NCBI RefSeq assembly: GCF_023856365.1
Contig: NC_064540.1
Location: 14,533,191-14,597,190, forward strand
Reading direction: 5' to 3'
Source: Brienomyrus brachyistius
Lineage: Eukaryota; Chordata; Actinopteri; Osteoglossiformes; Mormyridae
DNA length: 64,000 nt
Shown: in pieces, positions 1 through 11,358 of the stretch
Layout of the letters: every line of letters starts with the position of its first letter
Numbering within the stretch: the first letter of the stretch is position 1
Notes under the pieces: generated by a model
Told to the model about the DNA's origin: nothing
What the model saw: only the letters and a program-made list of their open reading frames with translations
Databases searched by the model: none
Translations under genes and position numbers: made by a program

Positions 1-245
1 ATGTGTGCTCCATATACCCAATGTGTGCTCCATCTATCTCATATGTGTTCCACCTGCCCATTGTGTGCCCCACCTATTCAACGTGTGCTCCACCTGCCCA
101 ATGTATGCTCCACCTGTTCAATGTGTGCTCTACCTACCCAATGTGTGCTTCACCTACCCAATGTGTGCTCCACCTGCCCAATGTATGCTCCATCTATCTC
201 ATATGTGTTCCACCTGCCCAGTGTGTGCTCCACCTTTTCAATGTG
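1..245. repeat. 21-bp minisatellite, cut by the window edge
   Basis: About eleven imperfect copies of a 21-bp unit of the type atgtgtgctccacctgcccaa run from the first base to about 245. The period is a multiple of three and the unit has few stops, so three overlapping open frames result; these are not genes. The array continues left of the window. Confidence 0.9.
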
Positions 246-2180
246 TTATTAAATCGAATTTTATAATTGTCAGAGCAGTAGGGTGCTTATGTATATAAAC
301 TTCAGTGCAATCTGGTGCACACTTGTCCTAACACGCTTTTGATAAATATGCTTGCTGTGTAAATTGAAGGAAAATGTAATGTTTTAAACTTTTAAAAAAC
401 TTTTTATCATTATCATATTAAACTTTTAAAATCAAAACAGCTTTATTGTCACATCAATAGAATAAGTGAAAGTTTTGGGTCACGGGTTCCTATCAGTGGT
501 GCAGTACATTAAATAAAGCAAACTGTGCATAAAACAACTGCACAAGAACATACATGGGTTGCGAGCAGATATTGGAGAACTGGCAATAGCATTGTAGATT
601 TTACTTTTCACTTCATTTTTAATTTGTATTTGTTAGGAAATAAAAAATGCGGAGATATTTCAGGCAACAAACTCATGCTTAAATACACAGTGTAAAATGT
701 TACGGGACCTATGCTGGTGCATGTGGGCAGCTACAATCGGTTAGCACCCACTCAACAGATTAGATGTTGATATTCATATATATGCTTTAATGTTGTTTCC
801 ATAATTGAACCGTGTTTTTAAACATATTTAAATACACTGGAGGGCCAGTCTGAAACACCATTTGCAGATTCCCCTGCTTAAACACGCCTACTAAATCTGG
901 CAATTAGCTGGTGATTTTAATAAAGTGTGTTTGAGCAGGGGCATGATTTTGCAGACGGACCTTCCAGGACCGCAACTGGGGATCCCGAGTAAAAATAATG
1001 GAAAGCACAAGCAACCACCAGATGGCGCTAAGAACTCAGTCTCACAGACCAGATATCAGAGAAAAGCCCAACTTACCCACAATGCTTCATGTTTTGCGGC
1101 TTGTCCATGCGAATGGCTAGCTTTATCTTCAGGTCGTGATCGGGGCATGCCTTTGATACGACCATTTTGTGCAGCTCGGATTGTTTTGGACTGTTCGGAG
1201 TGGGGTGCAGGACGACCTGAGGGGGGTAAAGGAGAAAGTGAGCAAAATGAAATGATGCATGATAAACACAAACACATGATACACATCACATAGACCGTGG
1301 CTGTGAAACCAAGGTGATGCACTTATGCAATTAAAATCGCACCTTCAGTCCCATCAAGCCAGCATACACCAGAGCGGACGCTGGGCGACGTGTCAGAATG
1401 GCTAACCAGTGTTAATTTCATTGACGAAAACTACAAAAAAAAATATTCGTCAATGGCTATTTATACTCAGAAGTACTATTATTGTATGTTGTAGCTGCGT
1501 CTGACTGGATAATGCTGCTCTAACATGCTTCACCATGCATTCACCATGCATCCATCTGACCAGCGGCAGCCGGTCAGTAGAGGGTGCTATGGGGCTGACA
1601 GTCCGTACACTGCTCTGCTCAGTAAGTGCTGCCCTTAGCCTTAGGCATGGGAAACGGTACCCAGTGATATGAACAGAAACTGATAATGAAATCTTTCTTT
1701 TAATGTATTTGAAAACCTGATCGTCATGGACTGAATGAGGTAAGAGGTACAACATAGATGGTTTTCACTAGTCTGATTCTAGTTTATGTTCCTGAGAGAG
1801 GACACTGATATTTATTTATTCAAGTTCTATGCATTAGTGTTTTTTATGTGAATGAAGAAGCTTTATATGCAAGTATTTTGAGGCAAAATTTTGGTTTTAT
1901 CTATATTTTATTAAATGATAAATAAAGATTATATAAAGCCATTCTAGAAATAGTGCAATGCTTCATATTCACACTGAGGGTGTGGCAGAAGAAGGCCAGT
2001 ATCTCCTGCATTGGAGGATGGATCATGTTCATGGCCATGAGGGCCTGTTAAGTACGTGAGTCTAGATCATCACTGACTACCTTCAAACCCTGCGAGTGCC
2101 ACTGTGCACCATCAGCAAAAAATGTTCCCTTACATTTTTTTCAGTAAATCTGACATTTACAAACATAAGTTCGCAACAGC

Positions 2181-2264
2181 CTCGTGCCCATTGTTTCCGG
2201 GATAGGCTCCGGACCCCTCGCGACCCAGTAGGATAAGCGGTTTGGAAAATGGATGGATGGATGG
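2181..2264 (+). mobile_element. L2-like LINE/SINE 3' tail
   Basis: Carries the motif gggataggctccggacccc, then a block ending in ggataagcggtttggaaaat and a short (GGAT)n tail. This is the 3' end shared by many fish L2-like elements. The same motif recurs near 51900 and 54080 in this window. Confidence 0.8.
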
Positions 2265-2440
2265 AAGTTCTCAACATGACAGATTCATGTCTTAAGAGTC
2301 TTTAAGTGCATTAAAGTCTAATTTCTGAAAGGGACAAAGATTGCCCTGAATATTTGTCAGATCGAACCTGAACTTTGAACCTGAAGCTTGTTTGTGCTGC
2401 GAGAGCTAAAGTCCGTTAAGTCAACCCAGTAGTGTGACGT

Positions 2441-2609
2441 GTTAAGGTTCTATCATGTGAACATGTACAGTGAGTAAGGCAGGCCAGTAATAAACCTCTC
2501 TGCAATGGTGTTAAGGTTCTATCACGTGAACAAGTACAGTGAGTAAGGCAGGCTAGTAATACACCTCTCTGTAATGGTGTTAAGGTTCTATCACGTAAAC
2601 ATGTACAGC
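2441..2609. repeat. 69-bp tandem repeat, about 2.5 copies
   Basis: The phrase gttaaggttctatca recurs at 2441, 2510 and 2579, giving a 69-bp period with only a few differences between copies. Confidence 0.9.
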
Positions 2610-2710
2610 TTTACTAGGGTTTGGCTGATGGTGGCAGAATAAACCAGTGTGAGGCCTGTGTCCGAGCTGGATCCGTCCCAGCAGGCCGTGGCGGGGGGGT
2701 GAGGTCCTAC

Positions 2711-2822
2711 CCGTCCCAGCTCCTTATCTTCCAGAGCCAACACACCCGTGCTCTCGGTGAACAGCTTCACTTTTACAGCCGGCAGGGGGTGTGTGGTGGT
2801 GAAGTCACCCTGAGTTCCCCAG
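2711..2822 (-). CDS. cadps: cadps exon 7 (C2 domain, second half)
   Basis: Encodes about residues 407-444 of the assembled protein, starting [20 protein letters not shown] and ending at ELGR. This matches the second half of the C2 domain of CAPS1/CAPS2. The first base completes the split ACC codon begun in exon 6. The acceptor reads ctgctttcag and the exon ends in phase 0 at CGG before a gtagga donor. CAPS C2 takes part in membrane and phospholipid interaction during dense-core vesicle priming. Translation past the donor departs from the family, which supports this boundary. The next exon, which should begin with Val, is outside the window. Confidence 0.95.
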
Positions 2823-5320
2823 CTGAAAGCAGAGAGGGACAGGCCACACGTCAGCGTTTCACGTCGCGCCGTCTGTAAACCCAGGCGCACGGCCCGCAGA
2901 TGAAATGGAGCAAAATTAATCCTGGTCCTCGCTTGCCAAATGGCCGGCGCTGATCGCTCGGCCGTGAAAGCGGTCCCGTTCCTGCCAAGCTCCTGGCCAC
3001 CGTGCCATCTTACGTCAGGTGCAGCAATGTCTGTTCAGCATCACAGACCCATGCCAGTGACACAGTGAACCAACCAACAATCACTGCCTTCAGCTGAATG
3101 TGTTTTACGCCATTTTCCTAACTACATAAGATCAATGTCATGACTTGGCCATTAATGACTCAGGGGAGATGAACAGTCAGTTTATAGAGGTATTGTGCGT
3201 TTGTACCAATGGTACGTGTTTTGTAAATGATATCATATTCATAGTCAATTATCATAACTAAATGACATACTTCAGCATTGTGCTTAGCTTGGTTTTAACT
3301 TCAGCATTATTAAGACCTTTCCATTATTATTCTTAACTGATAGAAATTATAAAAAATCTCTTCAGGTTTTCAATTTTCAACGTGAATTTTAGTTTTAGTA
3401 TAACTCTATTTCCATATCTGTGTATATAATAAAATGGTGGGAGGCAGCATTGTTTTTACTTTCTTTATGTGCATTTCTGTGAGATTACTGTATTTCTGTG
3501 ACATTATTGCATTTTTGTGAGACCACTCTCTGTGAAACTTGGGCCGCAATGACTGGATTGGGCAGCTGCAGCCAGGCATGGGATGTGAACCAATCAGATG
3601 GAGAAAGTGAGAAGGGGGCAGGCAGATAAGAGCATCCCTGGGATGTTAAGGAGCTTTAGTCTACATGTGAGGTGTCAGGCAACCTGAAAGCTGATAAGTG
3701 AGAGGAGAACGAGTGGAAGGCCATGGCTTGTGTGACTGCTTCCCAACATCACTGTCCCCATAAAACTCGACGGCATAATATCCAGAAAACTGACACTTTG
3801 AACGTATGTCCTTATTGTATATATGCAGAAGTAAATTAAGTTAACATACTGTCTTCAGCTTTGAGTAAAATAGGGTGTCTGGGTTGCCGATGTACATGTG
3901 CGTGATTGTGTGTTAGTGAGTGTGAGTGAGTGCAATTTAAACATATAAACCTGCTTCAGTGCTCGTGTGGTCGTTGCATATCACTCTGCCGCGCATAAAT
4001 CCGTCTTATCAAAGCGGCGCAGGTGCTACTGCATCACGTGACGCTAATATTAAGCAAACATGACATAAGAGTTGGGGGGGGGGGGGGGGCTTTTAATTGG
4101 CACAGGAATAAGCAGCCAGTCTTTCCCTCTAAGTGACCTTGCAAGAATCCGGAGGAAAAAGAACTAAAATAGCAGCGGAGCTGCAGTAGGTATTTCCCAT
4201 GTCACAGGCCGAGAGTATTTAACGGGGGGGGGGCCTTAATGAGCAGCCGGCTAGAGCGCGCCGTGACGGGCTGCCATGACAACCGGCGGCGCACAGCCAT
4301 GCTCGTGGTCACAGGGGCGGTCTGTATTCGTGCGAGACGCATGCAGACCCAGACGGAGATGAATGTCTGCGTCAATAAATTTAGCCGTGCAGATAACAGG
4401 TCTGACTGCAGTGTTGGAGACTGCAGTGTCACATTTGAAGAAAAGACGCCTGGATAGAGGAGGAATCTTCATTACAGCCGCCAAATTATTCTTATTATTA
4501 GTGTTATTAGTGTTATGAACAATGATACTAATTAATGACTGAGTTTAACACGTGCTTCCTGTCTAAATCACTTAAACACAGAACATTATTATACATCTAC
4601 TATAATATTTGTATCTTGGCTCAAAAGACAGCTGGATCCAGAGCGAGCCATCGTGCAGTTTTACTGGTTGACGCAGCTCCTCACAGAAGGACATGATGGC
4701 TGTAGATTGCCTGAGACTCACCGTCGCCCCGACGCCGGTGGTGACCTCACACCATGCACTGAGCGTGCTGGTTTTCAGCGGGAAGTCATACATATTGACC
4801 TCTCAGTCACGTCAGATACAGTCCACAACCATGATAGGACCAGACCTGTGAGATAAAACCTTGGCGAGATTCAGGCACGTTTTCATCAATGAAAATGGAA
4901 TTTGGTTATTTAGACCGATAAGCATTTTACTATGGAGAGGAACAGCAATATCGTTCTATGAGTTACGAAACCTCTTCAATAACAGATGGCCTTCACCGTG
5001 CAAGATCCTCCAAACGTCTTTCAGTCTTTGTTTGTTTAGAAGAAGGTTATCAAGGTTAAACTGCCTGTTGGCTGATGAGGGGTTTGCAACAGCGGCCTTC
5101 AGGGAATTCATCTGAGGCCTGATCAGGAAAATGTCACTCCCCGCCTGAGTCTATGCCCTGCCATAGCGTTAAACTTGAAGCATCTGTGATTCAACTGCAG
5201 CATATTGTGGTTAATAACATGCTTGAAATGTCACATTTTGAATGCCTGCTAGGAACAGTTAGGCCATTTCCCAGAAGGCTGTGATGAATACAATTTTAGA
5301 AAAACAGCCCATGTATCTCA

Positions 5321-6632
5321 AGTCCTGTAGTTTTAGAGGTCTCCCCCCCCCCCCCCCGAAGTCCTGTGGTGTTAGAGGTCTCTCCTCCCCCAAGTCCTGT
5401 AGTTTTAGAGGTCTCCCCTCCCCGAAGTCCTGTAGTTTTAGAGGTCTCTCCTCCCCCAAGTCCTGTAGTTTTAGAGGTCTCCCCTCCCCGAAGTCCTGTA
5501 GTTTTAGAGGTCTCTCCTCCCCCAAGTCCTGTAGTTTTAGAGGTCTCCCCTCCCCGAAGTCCTGTAGTTTTAGAGGTCTCTCCTCCCCAAAGTTATGTTG
5601 TTTTAGAGGTCTCCCCCCCCCGAAGTCCTGTAGTGTTAGAGGTCTCTCCTCCCCCAAGTCCTGTAGTTTTAGAGGTCTCCCCCCCAAAGTCCTGTAGTGT
5701 TAGAGGTCTCCCCTCCCCGAAGTCCTGTAGTTTTAGAGGTGTCCCTTCCCCAAGTCCTGTTGTTTTAGAGGTCTCCCATCCCCCAAGTCCTGCTATTTTA
5801 GAGATCTCCCCTCCCCCAAGTCCTGTAGTTTTAGAGGTCTCCCCTCCACAAAGGGCTGTAGTTTTAGAGATCTCCCCTCCCCCAAGTCCTGTAGTTTTAG
5901 AGGTCTCCCCTCCCCGAAGTCCTGTAGTTTTAGAGGTCTCCCCCCCAAAGTCCTGTAGTGTTAGAGGTCTCCCCTCCCCCAAGTCCTGTAGTTTTAGAGG
6001 TCTCCCCTCCCCCAAGTCCTGTAGTTTTAGAGGTCTCCCCTCCCCGAAGTCCTGTAGTTTTAGAGGTCTCCCCCCCAAAGTCCTGTAGTGTTAGAGGTCT
6101 CTCCTCCCCCAAGTCCTGTAGTGTTAGAGGTCTCCCCTCCCCGAAGTCCTGTAGTTTTAGAGGTGTCCCTTCCCCAAGTCCTGTAGTTTTAGAGGTCTCC
6201 CCTCCCCGAAGTCCTGTAGTTTTAGAGGTCTCCCCCCCAAAGTCCTGTAGTGTTAGAGGTCTCTCCTCCCCCAAGTCCTGTAGTTTTAGAGGTCTCCCCT
6301 CCCCGAAGTCCTGTAGTTTTAGAGGTGTCCCTTCCCCAAGTCCTGTTATTTTAGAGGTCTCCCCCCCAAAGTCCTGTAGTGTTAGAGGTCTCTCCTCCCC
6401 CAAGTCCTGTAGTTTTAGAGGTCTCCCCTCCCCGAAGTCCTGTAGTTTTAGAGGTGTCTCTTCCCCAAGTCCTGTTGTTTTAGAGGTCTCCCCTCCCCCA
6501 AGTCTTTTAGTTTTAGAGATCTCCCCTCCCCCAAGTCCTGTAGTTTTAGAGGTCTCCCCCCCCCGAAGTCCTGTTGTTTTAGAGGTCTCCACTCCCCCAA
6601 GTCCTGCTGTTTTAGAGGTCTACCGTCCCCCA
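5321..6632. repeat. 33-bp C-rich minisatellite, about 40 copies
   Basis: The unit is agtcctgtagttttagaggt followed by a C/T block such as ctcccctccccga. Most units are 33 bp; some are 31 bp through a shortened C run, which shifts the frame. Recurring blocks of variant units suggest expansion by duplicating several units at once. The array sits in cadps intron 6 and gives spurious open frames on both strands. Confidence 0.97.
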
Positions 6633-8478
6633 ATTTTTCCACATAATAATTATTTTGTGCCTTTTATTTTTCTCGTTAATGATATCGCTGATATGTCATT
6701 ACATGATATCGGTTACAGATATCGTCATGAGTACAAGGACATGAGCACAGTATCAGACCCGATACCGCTACTAGTATTGGTATTGGTACTTCCCTAGTAT
6801 GAACATTAAGGGCCTGTCCCGAATACCTGCCAATGAAATCTTACAGGAAGCAGCACAGACTAAGCAGGTTCAGTTAGGAAAATAACTCCAGCTATTTTAG
6901 CAGGTAAGTAAGTCACTTGGGAATTTACTGCATCATTATCTCTAGCAGAACACTGAGCACGATGCAGAAGAGTCTAGGCTTTGCAAAAAATGTAAGGCAG
7001 AAGAGTAAAAGGAAGCCCACAGATTTCATCAAGGAGGTTCCTCTTAAGTATACAGCCTGCCTGCTCATGATCACGCGATTTATGCTGGGCTGAAATGGCA
7101 TTTGGAAGGAAGCTGCCACAGCAAGCCCAGGGCAGGTGTGACCAGCGAGGAGATGTATTTTTCTGGGTACAGATGGTCGTGGAAAACACACAGCCTATGC
7201 AATACCCAGTGCAGGGGAGTGCCCCAATCTCCTTGCACCTGAGCTTGCCACATTCAACGCCTGCGCCCTCTCTCCGACCCATAATCACATGACCTATGGG
7301 TAGCCATGGTGACCAGAGTGCTCGCCATTTCTGAGGGAATCGCTCGCCCGCTCTCAGTTACGTCTAAACGGCCGTCAACTCTAAGCGATATTCATACCCA
7401 TCAAACGCAAACCACTGGAAAAATTCTGCCGATGTCATTGGTGACATCATGAGGTATGAGGAGTAATTATGGCGAGCAGGATGAAGGCCGGTGTGCCCTT
7501 GCTCTGCATTCCCACCTCCATGCTCTGGTCAAAGACCGAGAGGAACGGCTTCAGGTTGAGGCACATTGTAGGAAACCTGTTCAGACTGATCACCTTTTTT
7601 TGGATTTAATTGACCTCATGTGGTCCTTGTACGACCATTTGAATGCACAGGTACACATACGTGCTTTAGTTGATTGTGATCATTGACCTTACTACCAACC
7701 AGCTGTCAATGTGTCATAACACTTTGACTGTTCAGATTATTGTTGCTTTAAATGCTACAACATGTATTGTTTGTACGTTAGGAGAGAGGTCAGTGTAAAT
7801 GTCACCCTCTCTGCATACATTTTCAGACATTGACATGCATTAGGCTGCAAATGTTAGCTGTAATATTGCACACCTCTAGATGGCAGCATAGGAATCCACA
7901 TATATTTCAATACAGGCGATTCCAGGTCAGTCACATTTTCATTAGTGAGGAAAATATTGTTATTCATCCAAACAGAGGTTGCCCTCTTAAGAGTAATGTT
8001 GTAGTTCAAGTTTGTTAGGTGTCAAGTTGTTTTTAATATGAATTACTACAAAGAAATGGAAGTTGTAATAAATGAGGCTCCAGCATTTTTGCCTGAGATT
8101 CATACAGAGCCAGTGACAGGGGAGTAGACGTCCACTTTAATGCCACAGGAAAGGTCCTTTCTGTACAGCTTCTGTCGCACGGCAGTAACTCTGAGCCCAT
8201 TAAACTTCCATCTGTTTGTCACACGGTAGGGAGGACGTGACTTAAAAGATCGAGCAAGTCGTCATCGGAATTAGACATGCAGAATATGCCGTCTCCTTAA
8301 CACTTAATATCGGAGGATGAAACAGATCATTCCCAGGATCTTTTAGCTGGCAAAAAAATGTATGTATAAAGAAATGCATATAACTAATGTATCTATGTAT
8401 GATAGCTTTCTGTGTTCGTGTATATATACATATGTACTATATATACATATAATATACATCTATCTATCTGTATATGTT

Positions 8479-8505
8479 GTGTGTGTGTGTGTGTGTGTGT
8501 GTGTG
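8479..8505. repeat. (TG)n microsatellite
   Basis: An uninterrupted TG run of about 13 units inside cadps intron 6, next to TATA/CATA-rich sequence. Confidence 0.95.
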
Positions 8506-8994
8506 AAGGTAAAGAGGCCTCCTTTTGCAAAGATAAGATCATTTGAAAGCAAAGCAGAAATGGCACAGACTAATCTCTCAAAAGAACAGACAGTCCAAGA
8601 GTCCGACAGCAGACATCTCATGTGAGCTTTAATTAAAGCTAGAGAACAGGATCAGTGCAGGGGTGGGGGGAGGATGCTCTCCGTCCCAGGCATCTTATAG
8701 CCCCCCTCCCCACATGGCGGGAGGAAGCAGCCCCTCTGTGTCAGCATGTCAGCTCTCATGCAGCACCGCATAATTGACAGGTAGCATGTGACGATACGCG
8801 GTGTCCCTCAGCCGAAGTCGTCGTGCGACAGTGTGACACTAATGTGTGAGTTAGTGAATCGGGACCAGCAGAGAATGGCAGGTGTCTGAGGCAGGATCCG
8901 AAGGGTTAAACTCGACGAGGGGGGGAGGGGGCACTATGATGCAGCATAGCCAGCGAGACCATAGCTGGACACAGAGCAAAGGCCACAGACTTAC

Positions 8995-9116
8995 GTGGGT
9001 TTCGACGCCTCCGCCTGGTCAGTCTGCAGTTTCTGCCCGCCCTCCACCTCCATTGTACAGTAAACGATGCGGTTGGGGGCCAGCGACTTCAGGCCCTGCA
9101 CCTCCATGATCACAAC
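8995..9116 (-). CDS. cadps: cadps exon 6 (C2 domain, first half)
   Basis: Encodes [20 protein letters not shown] and continues to QAEASKP plus two bases of a split Thr codon (about residues 367-406). This is the most diagnostic exon for paralogue choice. SLAPNR and EASKPT match CAPS1, whereas CAPS2 has SVAPNR and EASRPQ by my recollection. The acceptor is ttttcag and the donor gtaagt, a strong consensus. Length is 122 nt, phase 0 in and phase 2 out. It forms the first half of the C2 domain. Confidence 0.96.
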
Positions 9117-10019
9117 CTGAAAACAGCCCCCACAATCCGTCATCAGCCACTGGCTATTCGGCTCCGACACTGACACATGCTGCCTGGTTCTGTTAACACT
9201 CTGAAGTATGACAGCAATCTACAAGAATTAAACAGATGAGTCAGTTCTGTGAGGTATAAAGTCTCTGGCTGCTCTAGAGATCTTCCAAGAACAACAGATC
9301 TGCACATAATCACAGGTGCAAAGGCAATCTATCACAGGTCCATTCATTATGCCCGCAGCTGATTCTTGAGGAACTCTGATTTTTTTTTATGCATTTTTTC
9401 TAGCATGGAACATTTCCTTAGCACACACATGGACAGGTACAAATATTGTGCATTGCGGATTTCATGACAAAAAGATCACAGATATATAGATGCCCAGAGG
9501 GCTTCAAATGCTAAAAAAGGCTTTTGTCTTGTGGACAGAATGACATAACGGATTCAGAACACACCCATCACATACCTCCAGACACCCCCCTACCCCATCC
9601 CCTCGTAACATTGTACTGCGTGGATAAAAATACACTTTATCAGGCATGGAACAGCAGGGGAAACAAAGACCTGTGAATTCGGGGAGGTTTGCTCCTGCTC
9701 TGAAAATGAATCTCGATGACGCAAACAGTGCTGCCACTGCTGGTATGGCATTTACTCATTTAGCAAAACAACATGTGGGTGAGGAAAGCCTGGGGTAAGA
9801 ATGCAGGGTCAGTCAGCACCCGGCGTCCCTGAAACAGTTGGGGTTAAGGGCCTTGTTCAGGGGCCCAGTTCTGTGATATGATTACTGTGCTGACCACCGG
9901 ATCTGAACCAACACCCTTCCAGAGAGCACAGAGGCCAGACTTGCTGAGCGTCACACCACCCACACAATCTGACAGCTGAGAGCCGATTCCATAGCAGAAA
10001 CGCCACAGAACTGCCTCAC
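9117..10019 (-). other. cadps: cadps intron 5
   Basis: 903 bp between exons 6 and 5. The half next to exon 5 is occupied by a SINE remnant; the rest is unremarkable AT-rich DNA. Confidence 0.85.
9785..9985 (-). mobile_element. tRNA-derived SINE remnant
   Basis: The reverse strand reads a tRNA-like head (ggtgtgacgctcagcaagtc, then ggttcagatccgg as the B-box region), then the core caaggcccttaaccccaact and a trailing caggctttcctcac. The same core and tail occur in the plus-strand copy at 40655-40870, so the two are one family. The acceptor side of cadps exon 5 is on the far side of the exon and is not touched. Confidence 0.75.
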
Positions 10020-10253
10020 CTCCAGAGTGAAGGAGAGCACCACGTCCGACTTGGAGAGCTGGTTCTCGTCTTCCTGGCCCATTTCCATGATGGAGGTGTT
10101 GTGACCCCTCCTCAGCTTCTGCAGTTTGAACTCGCCTCCCTTGGACACGGGCATGCTCTCCAGGTTGGCCATCAGCAGGTTCACCGATGACTTGAGCTCC
10201 TCGATGTACATCCCCTCCATGTCTTTGGAGACGAACTTAGGAAACTTTCCTGC
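10020..10253 (-). CDS. cadps: cadps exon 5 (linker into the C2 domain)
   Basis: 234 nt, 78 codons, about residues 289-366. It encodes [40 protein letters not shown] and, near the end, [14 protein letters not shown], which begins the C2 domain. The donor is GAG followed by gtgagg. The acceptor is tatctgtag, giving a start AGK where CAPS proteins I recall have ERK. It is the only acceptor here that keeps frame with exon 4. The middle segment [18 protein letters not shown] is closer to CAPS1 than CAPS2. Confidence 0.95.
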
Positions 10254-10461
10254 CTACAGATAACAGACCATGTGGGACTTTATCATCAACAAATGACTAC
10301 ACCACTCACATATCCAAATCAAATGTAAAGGAAAACGATGTCTCCCCTAACTTGGCCAAGTCTCAGATCTCTATGCTTCACTTATATCCCTGCACATGGA
10401 TAAACATGGATGTTCCACAACCCAGCAGTTCCTGAGATGTTCACATTCCCCAGATACACAC

Positions 10462-10542
10462 TCTTGCTATCTGCTCCGCCATCTGCAGCCTGCCATCCAG
10501 CTCCCGTCTGATCTGGGCAGCCTGCTCATCAGGGTTGTCCAA
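10462..10542 (-). CDS. cadps: cadps exon 4
   Basis: 81 nt, 27 codons, about residues 262-288: [20 protein letters not shown] then MAEQIAR. This is the conserved helical segment that follows HQLLYNACQ in CAPS proteins. The acceptor is tttccag. The donor gtgtgt is an acceptable but weaker site. The exon is too short for an open-frame scan and was found by joining exons 3 and 5. Intron 4 beyond it is only 208 bp. Confidence 0.93.
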
Positions 10543-11139
10543 CTGGAAATACAAAGGGAATAACAAAGGACGATGAAGCAGACAGATAAGCCAGTCACTG
10601 TCCAATCATTCTATATTTCTCAAGGAATGAATATTATTATTTCTCTCACTTAGTTGGCTAAGCAGATGAAATAGTTACTGCAGCCTTGACTGATGACCTT
10701 TGAGTAATTGTCCTGCAGTCTCTCAAACATACCTGCCTCTCCCTTCTGAGGATGTCAAATATCACCTGATCACAAGTTACCCAACAGAATTTCTCAATCT
10801 GTCATGACACTCTTTACCTGTGAAACATTTGGTGTTTTTATGATGACCTTATATCCTAATGTAACCCTCATGTATAAGCATGAAATTAAAGTTTCTAGAT
10901 CATTGGGTTTGTAAGGAAAAGTAGTGAGAATGCCCCAAGGTTCTTGGTTGGTCATTTGAATACAGACAGTGTTAGGAATTTATGATCATGGGGGAAGCCA
11001 GGGAGAGAATGGGGGTTCCTGTTGGCACCACTAGGGTGATAAGGAAGTCAATTGAATTACAATGATCATAAAAGTCTCCACCCTGTCCTGTCCCTGTCAC
11101 AGGATCCTCACATGCCAGGGGGTCACTCTTTATATGTAA

Positions 11140-11358
11140 GCCTGTCCTTGTAATCAGAAGGTCGCAGGTTCGAACCCAACCTCAGCACGTCTGCGGGTCC
11201 TTGAGCAAGACCCTTAAGCCCCAACCCCCAGCTCCCTGGGCATCGCTACGGGTGGCAGCCCTTCGCGGTCAACTTACTCCACAAAGAGCAAGTTGAGGGA
11301 GGCGTAAAGATAATTTCCCTACAGGGGATCAATAAAGTATAAATTATTACTATTATTA
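11140..11358 (+). mobile_element. tRNA-derived SINE, nearly complete 3' end
   Basis: A B-box region reads aggtcgcaggttcgaaccc, followed by the core gagcaagacccttaagcccc and a tail ggggatcaataaagtataaa ending in ATT repeats. This is typical of a tRNA-headed fish SINE with a LINE-shared tail. The 5' end is diffuse. Confidence 0.8.

Larger units (their letters stand above)
246..2710 (-). other. cadps: cadps intron 7 (part), no further exon seen
   Basis: This is AT-rich non-coding sequence downstream of exon 7 on the minus strand. I looked for the next CAPS exon, which would carry the end of the C2 domain and the start of the PH domain, and did not find it, so it lies to the left. Only an L2-like tail and a 69-bp tandem repeat stand out. 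Confidence 0.7.
2823..8994 (-). other. cadps: cadps intron 6
   Basis: 6.2 kb without coding exons. It holds a run of 16 G at 4074-4089, the 33-bp minisatellite at 5321-6632 and a TG microsatellite at 8479-8505. At 6660-6800 there is a degenerate stretch rich in gatatc/tatcgg words, resembling a dispersed fish DNA-transposon remnant. Open frames near 2621, 4239 and 7456 resemble no family I recognise. Confidence 0.8.

Noticed and set aside
5366..6797. Proline/valine-rich repeat protein (240-279 codons)
   Set aside because: It is translated 33-bp minisatellite; 31-bp units shift the frame, showing no selection for coding.
7456..7686. Plus-strand 76-codon frame in cadps intron 6 as a small gene
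   Set aside because: No homology recognised, no repeated conserved pattern and no splice context; length is within chance expectation.
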